Shown: piece by piece, positions 1-8,060 of the stretch
How the letters are laid out: each line of letters opens with the position of its first letter
Numbering within the stretch: the first letter of the stretch is position 1
Source of the DNA: Cohnella algarum
Lineage (GTDB): Bacteria; Bacillota; Bacilli; Paenibacillales; Paenibacillaceae
Direction of reading: 5' to 3'
Length of the DNA stretch: 64,000 nucleotides
NCBI RefSeq assembly: GCF_016937515.1
Contig: NZ_JAFHKM010000002.1
Span: 5,265,001 to 5,329,000, forward strand
Notes under the pieces: model-generated
Databases searched by the model: none
Seen by the model: only the letters and a program-made list of their open reading frames with translations
What the model was told of the DNA's origin: nothing
Program-made: the position numbers and the translations under genes

Positions 1-490
1 TCCGCTCCGCGACCTGCTCGATCGTACGCCCTTCGGTGTCCAGATGGCATCGAAACGCTTCGTGGGCGAGCCCTTCCGCGCACCGGTCGATTTGGCGCGC
101 CGCCCACGAACGGCCGCCTTCCCCCCGGCTTCGGAGCCGTTTGAGCAGCGTTTCCCGCGAAGCGCAAAGCGCGAAATGACGAACCGTCTCACCGTCCGTT
201 CGGAGGCGGCCGACGATTTCCTCGAAATAAGTCCGATTGACGATCGTCATCGGCACGATAACGGCGCCGGAATGACGGACGGCGATGGAGGACAGCATTT
301 TATAATTGAATTCCCGCCATAGCGGATCGTCCTGAAAATCGTCCGTTTGCAGCGATCGCGGCATGTTTTTGCGCAAAAAATACCCGACATTTTCCGGATC
401 GTACAGATAGCTGCCCGGCACTCTTCGCTGCAGCTCGTGCGCCGTCTGGGTTTTCCCCGAACCGAAAGCGCCGTTGATCCAGACAATCAT
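1..490 (-). CDS. tmrB: TmrB-like ATP-binding protein (3' end outside window)
   Basis: The protein starts MIVWINGAFGSGKTQTAHEL, with a Walker A P-loop (GAFGSGKT) at residues 8-15. It stays open to the window edge, giving 163 residues. I recall the same opening, and the later VPMTIV and SWAAKQIDRC-like stretches, from Bacillus subtilis TmrB, a membrane-associated ATP-binding protein that gives tunicamycin resistance when overexpressed. The start at 490 is preferred over an out-of-frame ATG at 494 because it begins the family consensus and has GGGGAGG about 10 nt upstream. The role in this organism is inferred; it could be a related zeta-toxin-like or kinase-like NTPase. Confidence 0.75.
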   Translation of the reverse strand, partial: MIVWINGAFGSGKTQTAHELQRRVPGSYLYDPENVGYFLRKNMPRSLQTDDFQDDPLWREFNYKMLSSIAVRHSGAVIVPMTIVNRTYFEEIVGRLRTDGETVRHFALCASRETLLKRLRSRGEGGRSWAARQIDRCAEGLAHEAFRCHLDTEGRTIEQVAER

Positions 491-608
491 CCATGATGCC
501 TCCCCGCGCCATGATTTCCGGCCTTTTCATATATGCCGTCTATTGTATCATACTTTCGGAACGCGGGTTGCCCGAATCCGGGCCGGACCTCATGAATGAC
601 GCCTGATC

Positions 609-1937
609 TCAACCATCCCGATTATTCCGTTCGCCTTTTTCGGCCGCAATCTCCTCGTCCAGCTGCTGTTGTCCCCTTTCTTGCACCGATTTCAGCGCTT
701 CCTCCAACGTTTGGGTACCCGCGCGCACCTTTGCGATCTCTTGGTTCACAATGCTGTCGAGCTGGCTCGCGAATCCCTTCGGGACGCGGCTCAAGTCCTT
801 GCCGAGCTCGTTCAAATTGGGACGTTGGCTGTACAAAGCCTCGACATGCTTGCCGTCAACGTTCCAAATGTATTGGGTCCGCGTCGGCAGCATATACGGC
901 ACCGTTCTGGATCTGAGCCTCGCCATTTCGTCGCTGTTGACGAACTTGACCAACTGCCACGCGGCCTGCGGATAGGGCGACTTCGCGTTTACGGTGTAAA
1001 TCTCCGAATAATACGTAAAGGAAGAAGATTCCCGGTCCCTCGCGTCCGACGGCGGAGTGACGATGTCCCAGTCCGGCTTGAAATCCGAACCCTGCTTCAT
1101 CTTCGCCGGCCGGATCACATTGTTGATATAATAGGAATAATCGATCGCCATCGCGCTTTTTCCTTGTATAAACGGATCTTCCTCATTCGCGGAAGCCGGC
1201 GGGGCCAGCGCCCCGGTTCGATAAGCGTCGACAAGCATGCCTGCCAGTTTGCTTACGGAAGGCGTAACGGCGGTTACGGTTAGCGTCGTCGGATTAAAAA
1301 GCTGAACGTCGTGACTTGACGCCATCAGGCTCGTCAAAAATCCGGCATCCAAGGAAGAGTACAGCCCGAAAATGTCTTCGCCAAGCCCTGCGAACCGGCT
1401 CGCCAGCTGGAACAGTTCCTCCCATGTCATATTGTCCGTCGGGTAGGGGATGCTGTAGCGGTCGAACACCTTTTTGTTATAGTAGATTGCCAAATTCAAA
1501 TAGAACGGAGGAAGTCCGTACAGTCGGCCGCCGCCTTGCTGCTTGAGCGCCTCGACGATCCCGGGATGCATCCGATCCAGATCGAAACGGTCATCCGTAA
1601 TCAGGTTGTGCAGGTCGTATAGCGCGCCTTTTTCATAGAGCAGATTGAAATCGGCGGGAAGAAGCGCCATCACGTCCGGCTCCTGTTCCGCTACGGTCCG
1701 GACGATATCGCGGCCCTCGTACGGCACGAATTCGATCGTCATATTGGGATGTTGAATAAGGAAAAGCTCGCCGTATTCGCGCATAAAAAAGTCCTCGGAA
1801 GACACCATGACCTTCAGCGTCGCCTCTTTTTTCCACTCGCCGTCAAACGTCGCCTCGTTCCCGGAACCGGTGCAGCCGGTTAGCGCCGGAAGGAGGCATA
1901 GGATGAGCAACATGCTTCTTTTGCGCTTTCTCGTCAT
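609..1937 (-). CDS. Extracellular solute-binding lipoprotein (family 1) at the end of the Cys-rich peptide operon
   Basis: This 442-residue protein has a basic N-terminus, a hydrophobic segment and the lipobox LTGC at residues 19-22, so it should be an exported lipoprotein. The body resembles sugar-type ABC substrate-binding proteins. It is the last gene of the operon headed by the Cys-rich peptide at 4919-5035. Its start lies about 95 bases inside the 3' end of the ABC exporter gene, with GGGGAGG about 12 nt upstream. No importer permeases are beside it, which is unusual for this family. It may serve the exported peptide (binding, immunity, recapture) or work with a transporter elsewhere; neither can be decided from sequence. 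Confidence 0.8.
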   Translation of the reverse strand: MTRKRKRSMLLILCLLPALTGCTGSGNEATFDGEWKKEATLKVMVSSEDFFMREYGELFLIQHPNMTIEFVPYEGRDIVRTVAEQEPDVMALLPADFNLLYEKGALYDLHNLITDDRFDLDRMHPGIVEALKQQGGGRLYGLPPFYLNLAIYYNKKVFDRYSIPYPTDNMTWEELFQLASRFAGLGEDIFGLYSSLDAGFLTSLMASSHDVQLFNPTTLTVTAVTPSVSKLAGMLVDAYRTGALAPPASANEEDPFIQGKSAMAIDYSYYINNVIRPAKMKQGSDFKPDWDIVTPPSDARDRESSSFTYYSEIYTVNAKSPYPQAAWQLVKFVNSDEMARLRSRTVPYMLPTRTQYIWNVDGKHVEALYSQRPNLNELGKDLSRVPKGFASQLDSIVNQEIAKVRAGTQTLEEALKSVQERGQQQLDEEIAAEKGERNNRDG

Positions 1938-3771
1938 GTTCCTGTTTCGCCTCCCCGCCGGAATGCCGATACCAGCGCGATTGAGCGCTGAACATTCGCG
2001 AATAATCCCCGTTTTGTTTCATTAGACTTTCATGCGTCCCTTGCTCCGCGATTTTCCCGTCCTTCATGACGACAATCAGATCGGCGCGAACGCAGCTTCC
2101 CAGCCGATGGGAGATCATCAGGCTGGTTTTTCCTTCGGCAAGCATCGAAAATCGCTCGAACAGGGCCGCTTCCGACAACGGATCCAGCGCCGAGGTCGGT
2201 TCGTCGTAAACGACGATTTCGGCATAAGTGTTAAAAAAGGATCGGCCCAACGCCACCTTCTGCCACTGCCCCTGCGACAGTTCCTGCCCTCCCTCGTATT
2301 CCGGCGCCAGGTCCGTATCGAATCGCGACGGCAGCTTTTCTACGACGGTCAGTGCTCCCGATTGCGCCGCCGCCGCTTCCAATTTCGAGCGATCGTTCAT
2401 TTCGTCGATGTACCCGAACCCGATATTCTCCCTGACCGTCAACGGAAAATGCACGAAATCCTGGAATACGGCGCTGATTTTGTCCTTGTAGCCCGGAATC
2501 TCCGAGATCGGCGTACCGTTCCAGTAAACGCATCCTTCCTGGGGTTCGTACAGGCCCAGCAAACATTTGATCAACGTGCTTTTCCCCGCGCCGTTGGGTC
2601 CCACGATCGCCACTCGCTGCCCCGGCTCGATGCGCAACGATACCTCTCTCAAGATCCAGTCTTCGCGGCCGGGATAGCGGAAGCTGACTCCGCTGACGGT
2701 AAGCCCTGCCCAATCCTGATGTTCCGGCAGCGGCTCCGTTTTTTGGCCTTTGGCGGTCCTTTCCTCTCGCAAAACGAGAAAATCGAACAGCTCGTTAGCA
2801 AATAATGCGCTTTCATAAATATTGGCCAGATGAACCGCAACAATGGAAACTTGGTTTTTTGCCGTGTTGACGGCCTGCGTCAGCGCAACGAACTGTCCCA
2901 GCAGCAGCTTTCCTTGACTCGCCAACACAACAAGATATCCCGCCGAAAAAACGATGGCCAGATGGGACAGAAGCTCGGCGTACATGACGAAAAACAAGCC
3001 TGATTTTTCGAGCTCCTTCTGTTCGTTTGCATTTTTCCAAAAGTATCGGCTCCACTTTTCCGTCATATAGGCATACAAGCCGAAAAGCTTCATTTCTTTG
3101 GCCGATTCTCTGCGCGTAATCAATCTCATCAAATCGTTCATTCTGCGGTTCGTTGCGGTCTGCCCGAGCAACTGGCGGTAACGGAGCTTGCCCAGGCGAA
3201 GCTGAACGAGAAAACCGGGTACGGTCAGCACGACGATACCGATGCCCAGAAGAGGGTGAAGGTCGACCAGCAGAAACACGAGCGAGAAAATCGTGACAAA
3301 GCCTTGGAACAATTGGAACAGATGATCCAATATGTTTAAACCTCGGCCGGCCATCCCCTGAGAGACCCGCTGAAGCCGATCGTAGTACGAGGGATCTTCG
3401 TAATAGATGAAGGGCAGTTTTTGGCATTTTTCGGCAATCAACAGATCGGCCTTGTACTGCACTTTCTGCTTCAGCTTCAGCAGCCAAACCTGGCTGACGG
3501 CTTTGATCCATTGTTGAACCGCGAACGCCAGCGTTTGAAGTCCCAACCACATCGCGGCAAGGCGCAGTTGGGACGCGTCGCCCCCGACCAGGCGGGCTAC
3601 GGCGTCAACAAGCTGCTGGGTCAACAGAATCTGACCGGCCGGAAGCAGAGATTCCAGAATGCGAACGGACAGGAGAAGCGAAAATGCGGTCCCGTCCGTC
3701 TTCCAAATAAAAGGAATCAAACGTGCGAGCAGATTCGTAAAAACCCGATTGCGGTTTTCGCCCTTATACAT
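1843..3771 (-). CDS. ABC exporter, fused permease and ATPase, in the Cys-rich peptide operon
   Basis: This 642-residue half-transporter has an N-terminal membrane domain (about residues 20-320) and a C-terminal nucleotide-binding domain. The Walker A GPNGAGKST is near residue 390, an LSQGQ signature near 496 and a Walker B with YDEPTSALD near 517. The signature has Gln where LSGGQ is usual. There is no N-terminal C39 peptidase domain, so it should not cleave double-glycine leaders. This fits the short upstream peptide, which has no obvious leader. It starts 15 nt after the thioredoxin-like gene with a weak AAGGA site. I infer that it exports the Cys-rich peptide. Confidence 0.85.
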   Translation of the reverse strand: MYKGENRNRVFTNLLARLIPFIWKTDGTAFSLLLSVRILESLLPAGQILLTQQLVDAVARLVGGDASQLRLAAMWLGLQTLAFAVQQWIKAVSQVWLLKLKQKVQYKADLLIAEKCQKLPFIYYEDPSYYDRLQRVSQGMAGRGLNILDHLFQLFQGFVTIFSLVFLLVDLHPLLGIGIVVLTVPGFLVQLRLGKLRYRQLLGQTATNRRMNDLMRLITRRESAKEMKLFGLYAYMTEKWSRYFWKNANEQKELEKSGLFFVMYAELLSHLAIVFSAGYLVVLASQGKLLLGQFVALTQAVNTAKNQVSIVAVHLANIYESALFANELFDFLVLREERTAKGQKTEPLPEHQDWAGLTVSGVSFRYPGREDWILREVSLRIEPGQRVAIVGPNGAGKSTLIKCLLGLYEPQEGCVYWNGTPISEIPGYKDKISAVFQDFVHFPLTVRENIGFGYIDEMNDRSKLEAAAAQSGALTVVEKLPSRFDTDLAPEYEGGQELSQGQWQKVALGRSFFNTYAEIVVYDEPTSALDPLSEAALFERFSMLAEGKTSLMISHRLGSCVRADLIVVMKDGKIAEQGTHESLMKQNGDYSRMFSAQSRWYRHSGGEAKQEHDEKAQKKHVAHPMPPSGANRLHRFRERGDV

Positions 3772-3786
3772 GTTCCTTGAAAGCCG

Positions 3787-4317
3787 CTAAGCCGCGAGCT
3801 TCCATGCTCCCTTTGCGATCAGCGTCTTTACGTGTTCTTCCGTATTCACGATTCCTTTGGCTCGCACGAGGCCATCCGCGGAGACAAAGAAACCGGAAGG
3901 CACGGCGGACATGCGGAAGCGGGAAAAATCGTCGACGGAAGCGACCGGGATGTGCAGACCGAGCTGCTCTTTCACCGCTTCCGCCGGAGCACCCGTCATA
4001 AAGATGACGAAGCGATACCGCGGAAATTGCCTCTGCATCGTATCCAAGACTTCGTACAAACGTTTGCATGCATCGCAGTAAAAATTGGTCATCAGCACGA
4101 CCGTTCCTTCCGACGGCAGAGGGGTATCCGAGGATTGACGGCTTTTTAACGCCGGATAGTCGTCCAGCGGAAACCTCTCTCCGATGGCGATTCCCATATG
4201 ATCCTGGTGAAGCCTGCCGGCTTGCGCGATATTATGTCTTAATATCGTCAGAAAGCTGTATGCAATGACCAGCACGACGCCCCATAAAGCCGTCATGCCG
4301 ATAAAATCCGCATTCAT
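3787..4317 (-). CDS. Membrane-anchored thioredoxin-like (MauD/TlpA-like) protein
   Basis: This 176-residue protein has one N-terminal membrane segment (about residues 8-27) and then a thioredoxin-like domain. The active site is FYCDACKR (CDAC), and a cis-proline loop is seen at AVPSGFF. It is probably anchored with the redox domain outside the cytoplasm. It lies between a MauE-like gene and an ABC exporter, downstream of an eight-cysteine peptide. In methylamine dehydrogenase clusters MauD and MauE are needed for the disulfide-rich small subunit. By analogy this protein may form or reshuffle disulfides in the peptide. Whether it acts as oxidant, reductant or isomerase cannot be read from the sequence. 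Confidence 0.8.
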   Translation of the reverse strand: MNADFIGMTALWGVVLVIAYSFLTILRHNIAQAGRLHQDHMGIAIGERFPLDDYPALKSRQSSDTPLPSEGTVVLMTNFYCDACKRLYEVLDTMQRQFPRYRFVIFMTGAPAEAVKEQLGLHIPVASVDDFSRFRMSAVPSGFFVSADGLVRAKGIVNTEEHVKTLIAKGAWKLAA

Positions 4318-4355
4318 CCGCTGCTTCGCCTCCTCTCTTTCAAAACGCGTTTTTT

Positions 4356-4868
4356 TCAGGCAAACGTCTTTTTATACCTGCGAACCGCCGCGAGCAGGCC
4401 ATAAAGAACGAGCAAGGACCAAGCGATCAACAGATGCGTGACGAACGTTTCCCGCGCCTGGTATATCGGAGTTGATGACATAGGCGCAAAGAGTAAAACC
4501 AGGCTGACGACGCTTAAAACTCCGATACGTATATTCGTGTTGCGCCCGAAGCGGTCGTCGATCAAGCCTCCGAAGCAGCGGCAATCCACCAATCGCCCGC
4601 GAGCCCGGATCCCCGCCCAGAGGAAAATAGCAAGCAAAACAAGCGAGCAGACCGCGCCGTGACGAATCGTTTCGTTAAAAAGCAGCAGTCCGGCCGTTGC
4701 GAATTCCGCTAGCGGAATAAGGACGGCGCCGGCCGCGGCCGCTCGTTTCGAGAACTTGAGCTGGAATATCGTTTCCCGAAATACCGCCCATTCCGCCGCT
4801 TTGGAAACCGAAGAGTAAACATACACGACCAGCAGAAAGGTTTGAAAAAAAGCATACATTCGCCTCAC
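4356..4868 (-). CDS. MauE/DoxX-like redox-associated membrane protein
   Basis: This 170-residue protein has four to five hydrophobic segments and a CRCFGG motif (about residues 95-100) beside a membrane segment. A CxCFG-type motif is characteristic of MauE-like proteins, which pass electrons across the membrane to a thioredoxin-like partner. It is second in the operon, 50 nt after the Cys-rich peptide and 38 nt before the thioredoxin-like gene, with GAGGTGAGG just upstream of the ATG. The inferred role is membrane redox partner of the CDAC protein during oxidative folding of the peptide. Confidence 0.8.
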   Translation of the reverse strand: MRRMYAFFQTFLLVVYVYSSVSKAAEWAVFRETIFQLKFSKRAAAAGAVLIPLAEFATAGLLLFNETIRHGAVCSLVLLAIFLWAGIRARGRLVDCRCFGGLIDDRFGRNTNIRIGVLSVVSLVLLFAPMSSTPIYQARETFVTHLLIAWSLLVLYGLLAAVRRYKKTFA

Positions 4869-4918
4869 CTCGCAATCTCAGGGAGACAGGGACGGTCGCC
4901 CCTGCCCCCCCTCTCAGG

Positions 4919-5035
4919 TTAGCATCCGCAATTGCAAACTTGGCAGCCGTCATGGTAATACTGGCAAAGCAACGTTTTGCCCGTACCGCAAACATACGAG
5001 CTGCAGTACGTATACAAGTAGGACCCGGAGCACAT
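4919..5035 (-). CDS. 38-residue cysteine-rich peptide, putative precursor of an exported disulfide-rich peptide
   Basis: This small gene encodes 38 residues, eight of them Cys (positions 2, 11, 16, 24, 31, 34, 36 and 38) and six Tyr, ending in GCQVCNCGC. A perfect AGGAGG lies 8 nt before the ATG, and a TTGACA/TAAATT promoter sits about 180 bp upstream. It heads an operon with MauE-like, thioredoxin-like, ABC exporter and lipoprotein genes. It has no signal peptide, no double-glycine leader and no nearby radical SAM, LanM or YcaO-type enzyme, so the eight cysteines most simply predict up to four disulfides. The operon context suggests a secreted bacteriocin, toxin or signal. I do not recognise the family. 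Confidence 0.8.
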   Translation of the reverse strand: MCSGSYLYTYCSSYVCGTGKTLLCQYYHDGCQVCNCGC

Positions 5036-5063
5036 GAGAAAAACCTCCTTTCCGTTTGATATT

Positions 5064-5090
5064 TATAGTTAAGGCTGAGCCTTAGCTATA
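5064..5090 (-). promoter_or_regulatory. 27-bp near-perfect palindrome in the leader of the Cys-rich peptide operon
   Basis: The palindrome is centred on G5077. Its 13-base arms match except for one pair. It lies between the putative promoter (5208-5236) and the ribosome binding site (5044-5050). It could be a repressor operator or an mRNA stem-loop that controls or protects the leader. It has no U-run, so it is not an intrinsic terminator. Confidence 0.55.
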
Positions 5091-5207
5091 CGAAGTCAAG
5101 GGTGACCTAAAATCCATAAATACGTGCAATCGTTTGCATTTTTGCGTTTAAACGCTTACAATTAACGTGAGACGATAGTTAACCGTATGAATTTACTTAT
5201 ATATTCC

Positions 5208-5236
5208 AATTTAGTTTATTTTTGTATTTTTGTCAA
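5208..5236 (-). promoter_or_regulatory. Sigma-A-type promoter of the Cys-rich peptide operon
   Basis: On the minus strand there is TTGACA (5231-5236), a 17-nt spacer and TAAATT (5208-5213), in AT-rich DNA that contrasts with the GC-rich surroundings. The predicted leader is about 165 nt long. The rest of the gap up to 5432 shows no further gene or signal that I can support. Confidence 0.6.
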
Positions 5237-5432
5237 CGGTGATTAAAGCGTTTTCAAAATAAAATTAAACTTTCGCCTCTCCAGTACACTTCTGCCTGCG
5301 AGCTCGCTTCCGGCTTTAACGTAATTCACAATTCGTTCGACCGAGGCCGAGAACCGCCCGGCGGCCGAATTAACGGCCCCGAGACGCCGTTATTTGCCGT
5401 TTTTCTCGCATGGAGAGCAATCAGACAAAGAA

Positions 5433-5470
5433 GGCTGTCCCCCAAGCCTTTTCGACCTTTCGGGACAGCC
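5433..5470 (-). terminator. Intrinsic terminator after the TetR-family gene
   Basis: GGCTGTCCC and GGGACAGCC form a 9-bp stem 40 nt after the TetR stop codon, followed on the minus strand by the modest T-rich tail TTCTTTG. Confidence 0.6.
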
Positions 5471-5509
5471 TAATGGATTAACCCCTATGAACGAAATAAC
5501 CAAAGGCGC

Positions 5510-6613
5510 CTATCTCTTCGCCAGCTTCGCGCACCGCCTCGCATACTCGCGCGGCGTCTGCCCCGGCACGCGGGAGACGGCGAACGCGCCCAGCCGGTTG
5601 AAGGCGTCCTCGAGCGCGCGCTGCAGCGATTCGGCGGCCGGCTTGTCTCGCACGGTCCACACCGCCACCGCCCGATCGGCCACCCATGAAGGCTGCGCTT
5701 CCAACGCCGCGAGCAGCCGCTGCGCGGATGCCGACATCTCGCCGAATCGCGTTGTCGCGACGATGACGATGAGCCGCGGGCACGCCTGCTCGCATACGTC
5801 AAGCAGCTCGTCTTCGCGCTCGACCGTTTTCAGCTCCAGGCCATGCCCTACGCCGAGCCCTTCCAGCAGCTCCTCGATTTCCGCCCTTCCCCGCTCCCAA
5901 GCGTCCGGCGGCATCAGCACGAACGCGCGTCCTTCGATTCGCTCCGTTTCGCTCAGCGCGACACCCCTGCGGTTCGTTTCCTCGCGCGGCAGCACGCCGT
6001 ACAGCGTCAGCTTGATCATCTGATCGACGAGCAGTCCTTGCAGTTCCTCATACGTGCCGTCAAGAGCGAGCTCCTCCCGCAAATCTTCCACGCCGCGGAA
6101 ATAAAACTGGTTCATCATGCCCCAGATCAAATGAAGCAGCACCCGCTCGTTAACGTATTCGTGAAGGACGCCGGCCCGTTTCCAGCCGGCCAGCATCCCG
6201 GATTTTCGCTCGGTATCCGTCGTCCAGTCGGCAGACGCGTATTTGGAAAACAAATCCCCGCCTTCGATCGCTTCCCGCTGATAGATTTTGTACAGGTTGG
6301 GGAGCTTGCACTTCAGTTCGAAATGCTCCTTGATATATTTCCGAAGCAGCTTCTCGGGGTCGTCGTCCGTCAGCTCGATGTCCCGGACGTACGATTCCCA
6401 TTGCCGGAACAGTCGGGTGACGACTTCCTCGTAAAGCTTTTCCTTCGAATCGAAATAATAGTGGATCGACGCCTGATTGACTCCCGCCTTGATCGCGATT
6501 TCGCTCATCCGGCTTCCCGCGAAGCCGTTCCGGACGAATATCTCCTCGGCCGCGTTCAAAATGCGCTCCTGCGCCGTCGCTTTCGCCTCTTCCGCGCTTA
6601 TCGTTTCCGCCAT
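5510..6613 (-). CDS. TetR-family regulator with a C-terminal extra domain
   Basis: This 367-residue protein has a TetR DNA-binding domain at about residues 14-60 (RILNAAEEIFVRNGF, then a helix-turn-helix with SIHYYFDSKEKLYEE). A ligand/dimerisation region runs to about 210. TetR proteins are usually about 190-220 residues long. Here roughly 150 more follow, with an alternating beta-alpha pattern (RAFVLMPPD, RLIVIVATTRFGE, DRAVAVWTVRD) suggestive of a flavodoxin-like or Rossmann-like fold. It lies just downstream of a RutA/RutB-like operon, and RutR of E. coli, which controls rut, is also a TetR protein. It probably senses a compound related to that operon. Confidence 0.8.
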   Translation of the reverse strand: MAETISAEEAKATAQERILNAAEEIFVRNGFAGSRMSEIAIKAGVNQASIHYYFDSKEKLYEEVVTRLFRQWESYVRDIELTDDDPEKLLRKYIKEHFELKCKLPNLYKIYQREAIEGGDLFSKYASADWTTDTERKSGMLAGWKRAGVLHEYVNERVLLHLIWGMMNQFYFRGVEDLREELALDGTYEELQGLLVDQMIKLTLYGVLPREETNRRGVALSETERIEGRAFVLMPPDAWERGRAEIEELLEGLGVGHGLELKTVEREDELLDVCEQACPRLIVIVATTRFGEMSASAQRLLAALEAQPSWVADRAVAVWTVRDKPAAESLQRALEDAFNRLGAFAVSRVPGQTPREYARRCAKLAKR

Positions 6614-6709
6614 CAGGCCGCCTCCTCCGTCCCGACTGCCGTTTCCCGACGTCTTGCCTCAAGGATTCGGCGCGTTTCGTTTCGTTCCCATTTTACGTTT
6701 TGCCGGTTG

Positions 6710-6739
6710 AAAAAGAAAGACGCCCGCAAGCACGCGGGC
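6710..6739 (-). terminator. Intrinsic terminator after the Rut-like operon
   Basis: GCCCGC and GCGGGC (6722-6739) form a hairpin directly after the M20 stop codon. The minus-strand tail is rich in T (6710-6719). It separates the catabolic operon from the TetR gene. Confidence 0.65.
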
Positions 6740-6740
6740 T

Positions 6741-8060
6741 CTACTCGACCAAGCGGTTGCAAACGAGCCAGGCGGTCGTTCCGTACACGACGGCGGCGTC
6801 AACCATATCGTCGACCGTCGGGCGGAACCGTTTCGGTCCGTACGTGACCGCAGGGATTCCGTACATATTGAAAACATTATGATCGCGCCACATGCTGGAA
6901 TAAATCGAATGGGCGATCGGCGTTTCCCCTCTGCCGGCCGAGACGCTCGCCCGGCTGAACGCTCGGTGCAGTCCGGCCGCTTCGGTCGCGTCGGCTTCGA
7001 AGCCTTTCCGGAACACGATCGGCTCGACGCGGCCTTCGAAGCCTTCCGACCGCAGCAGCCGCTCCAGCTCCCGCTGGGCGTCCGCGATCGTCTGGACGGG
7101 CGTCAGCGTCAATTCGACGTAAACGGAGCATACCTCGCTGCCGCCGCCCATCAGGTGAGGATCTCCGCCGCGGATGGCGCCGATCTGCACCTTGGGCACG
7201 GCCGTGCCGCCGGGAGAACGGTAGATGTTCCGCTTCTCGAAGTCGACGCACCAGCGCTGAAGCGCTTCGATGAAAGGAGCCACCTTCACGAGCGGGCTCG
7301 GATGCCGCCGCAGCTCCTCCGGATGCTCCAGCAGCGGCGTGAACACGTCTTCTCCGTAAAGATCGATGCGCATATTCGCGTGTCCGGACGACACCCAGGA
7401 GATGCCGAAGTCCGTTCCCTCGGCGGCGACCGCGAAATCCGGAGCGACCCCTCCGTGCGTCATCATGAACTGGGCGCCGATTTCCTTCCCGAGAAACTGC
7501 GGCCCCCGAAACTCCTCCACGTGCTCCGGGCCGATCTCCGCCGGGCAAGCGGTCAAATACAGCGTGCCCGCCATCGAAAGGCCCGCCCGCTTCAGCGCTT
7601 TGGCGCCGATCAAAAAGCACGACATCGGCCCCCGGTCGTTCTCGACCGGCCTGCCCGAGAAAACGCCGTTTTCCAGCTTCGCCTGCAGCCATTCCGGCTT
7701 GTCGGCCGAGCCGGGCCGATATTTCCAGCGATCCGATTCGTTATATTGAGGAGCCTCCGTATCCAGATGGCTCGTAAACAACAGATTGCGCCCGTTCAAC
7801 GGATCGTCCCCGCCGCAGCGGCCGATAACGTTGAACCGGTCCGGCACCATGCCGACCCGTTTCGGGGCGAACGACTCCTTTTGCATCCACTCGTACACGA
7901 AATCTCCGGCCGCTTTCTCGTAACCGGCGAGGCTCGGAATGTTGCCGAGCTCCAAAATGAGATCGATCAGCTCCTGCCGATCGATCGCCGACCGGATTCG
8001 CTCCGCAGCCTCGCGAATCTCGGCGTCGGAAACGCGGCTGCCCGACTTAGCGATGATCAT
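6741..8060 (-). CDS. M20-family metallohydrolase (ArgE/DapE/ureidopropionase-like)
   Basis: This 439-residue protein has M20 features: a metal-binding TSHLDTE near residue 112, a PAEIGPEHVEE segment, a dimerisation domain and a C-terminal GIPAVTYGP. M20 enzymes hydrolyse amide bonds of N-acyl or N-carbamoyl amino compounds with two metal ions. The start at 8060 is chosen over an upstream start because GGGGAGG lies 6 nt before it. It overlaps the isochorismatase gene by 14 nt, so the two are translationally coupled. Beside RutA-like and RutB-like genes, it plausibly hydrolyses a ureido or carbamoyl intermediate. The exact substrate is unknown. Confidence 0.8.
   Translation of the reverse strand: MIIAKSGSRVSDAEIREAAERIRSAIDRQELIDLILELGNIPSLAGYEKAAGDFVYEWMQKESFAPKRVGMVPDRFNVIGRCGGDDPLNGRNLLFTSHLDTEAPQYNESDRWKYRPGSADKPEWLQAKLENGVFSGRPVENDRGPMSCFLIGAKALKRAGLSMAGTLYLTACPAEIGPEHVEEFRGPQFLGKEIGAQFMMTHGGVAPDFAVAAEGTDFGISWVSSGHANMRIDLYGEDVFTPLLEHPEELRRHPSPLVKVAPFIEALQRWCVDFEKRNIYRSPGGTAVPKVQIGAIRGGDPHLMGGGSEVCSVYVELTLTPVQTIADAQRELERLLRSEGFEGRVEPIVFRKGFEADATEAAGLHRAFSRASVSAGRGETPIAHSIYSSMWRDHNVFNMYGIPAVTYGPKRFRPTVDDMVDAAVVYGTTAWLVCNRLVE

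Noticed and set aside
4675..4995. 106-codon minus-strand ORF overlapping the Cys-rich peptide gene
   Set aside because: Different frame, no ribosome binding site; the 38-codon frame has a perfect AGGAGG and clear operon logic.
1843..5035. Lanthipeptide or sactipeptide biosynthesis
   Set aside because: No LanB, LanM, radical SAM or YcaO-like gene is present; only redox and export genes accompany the peptide.
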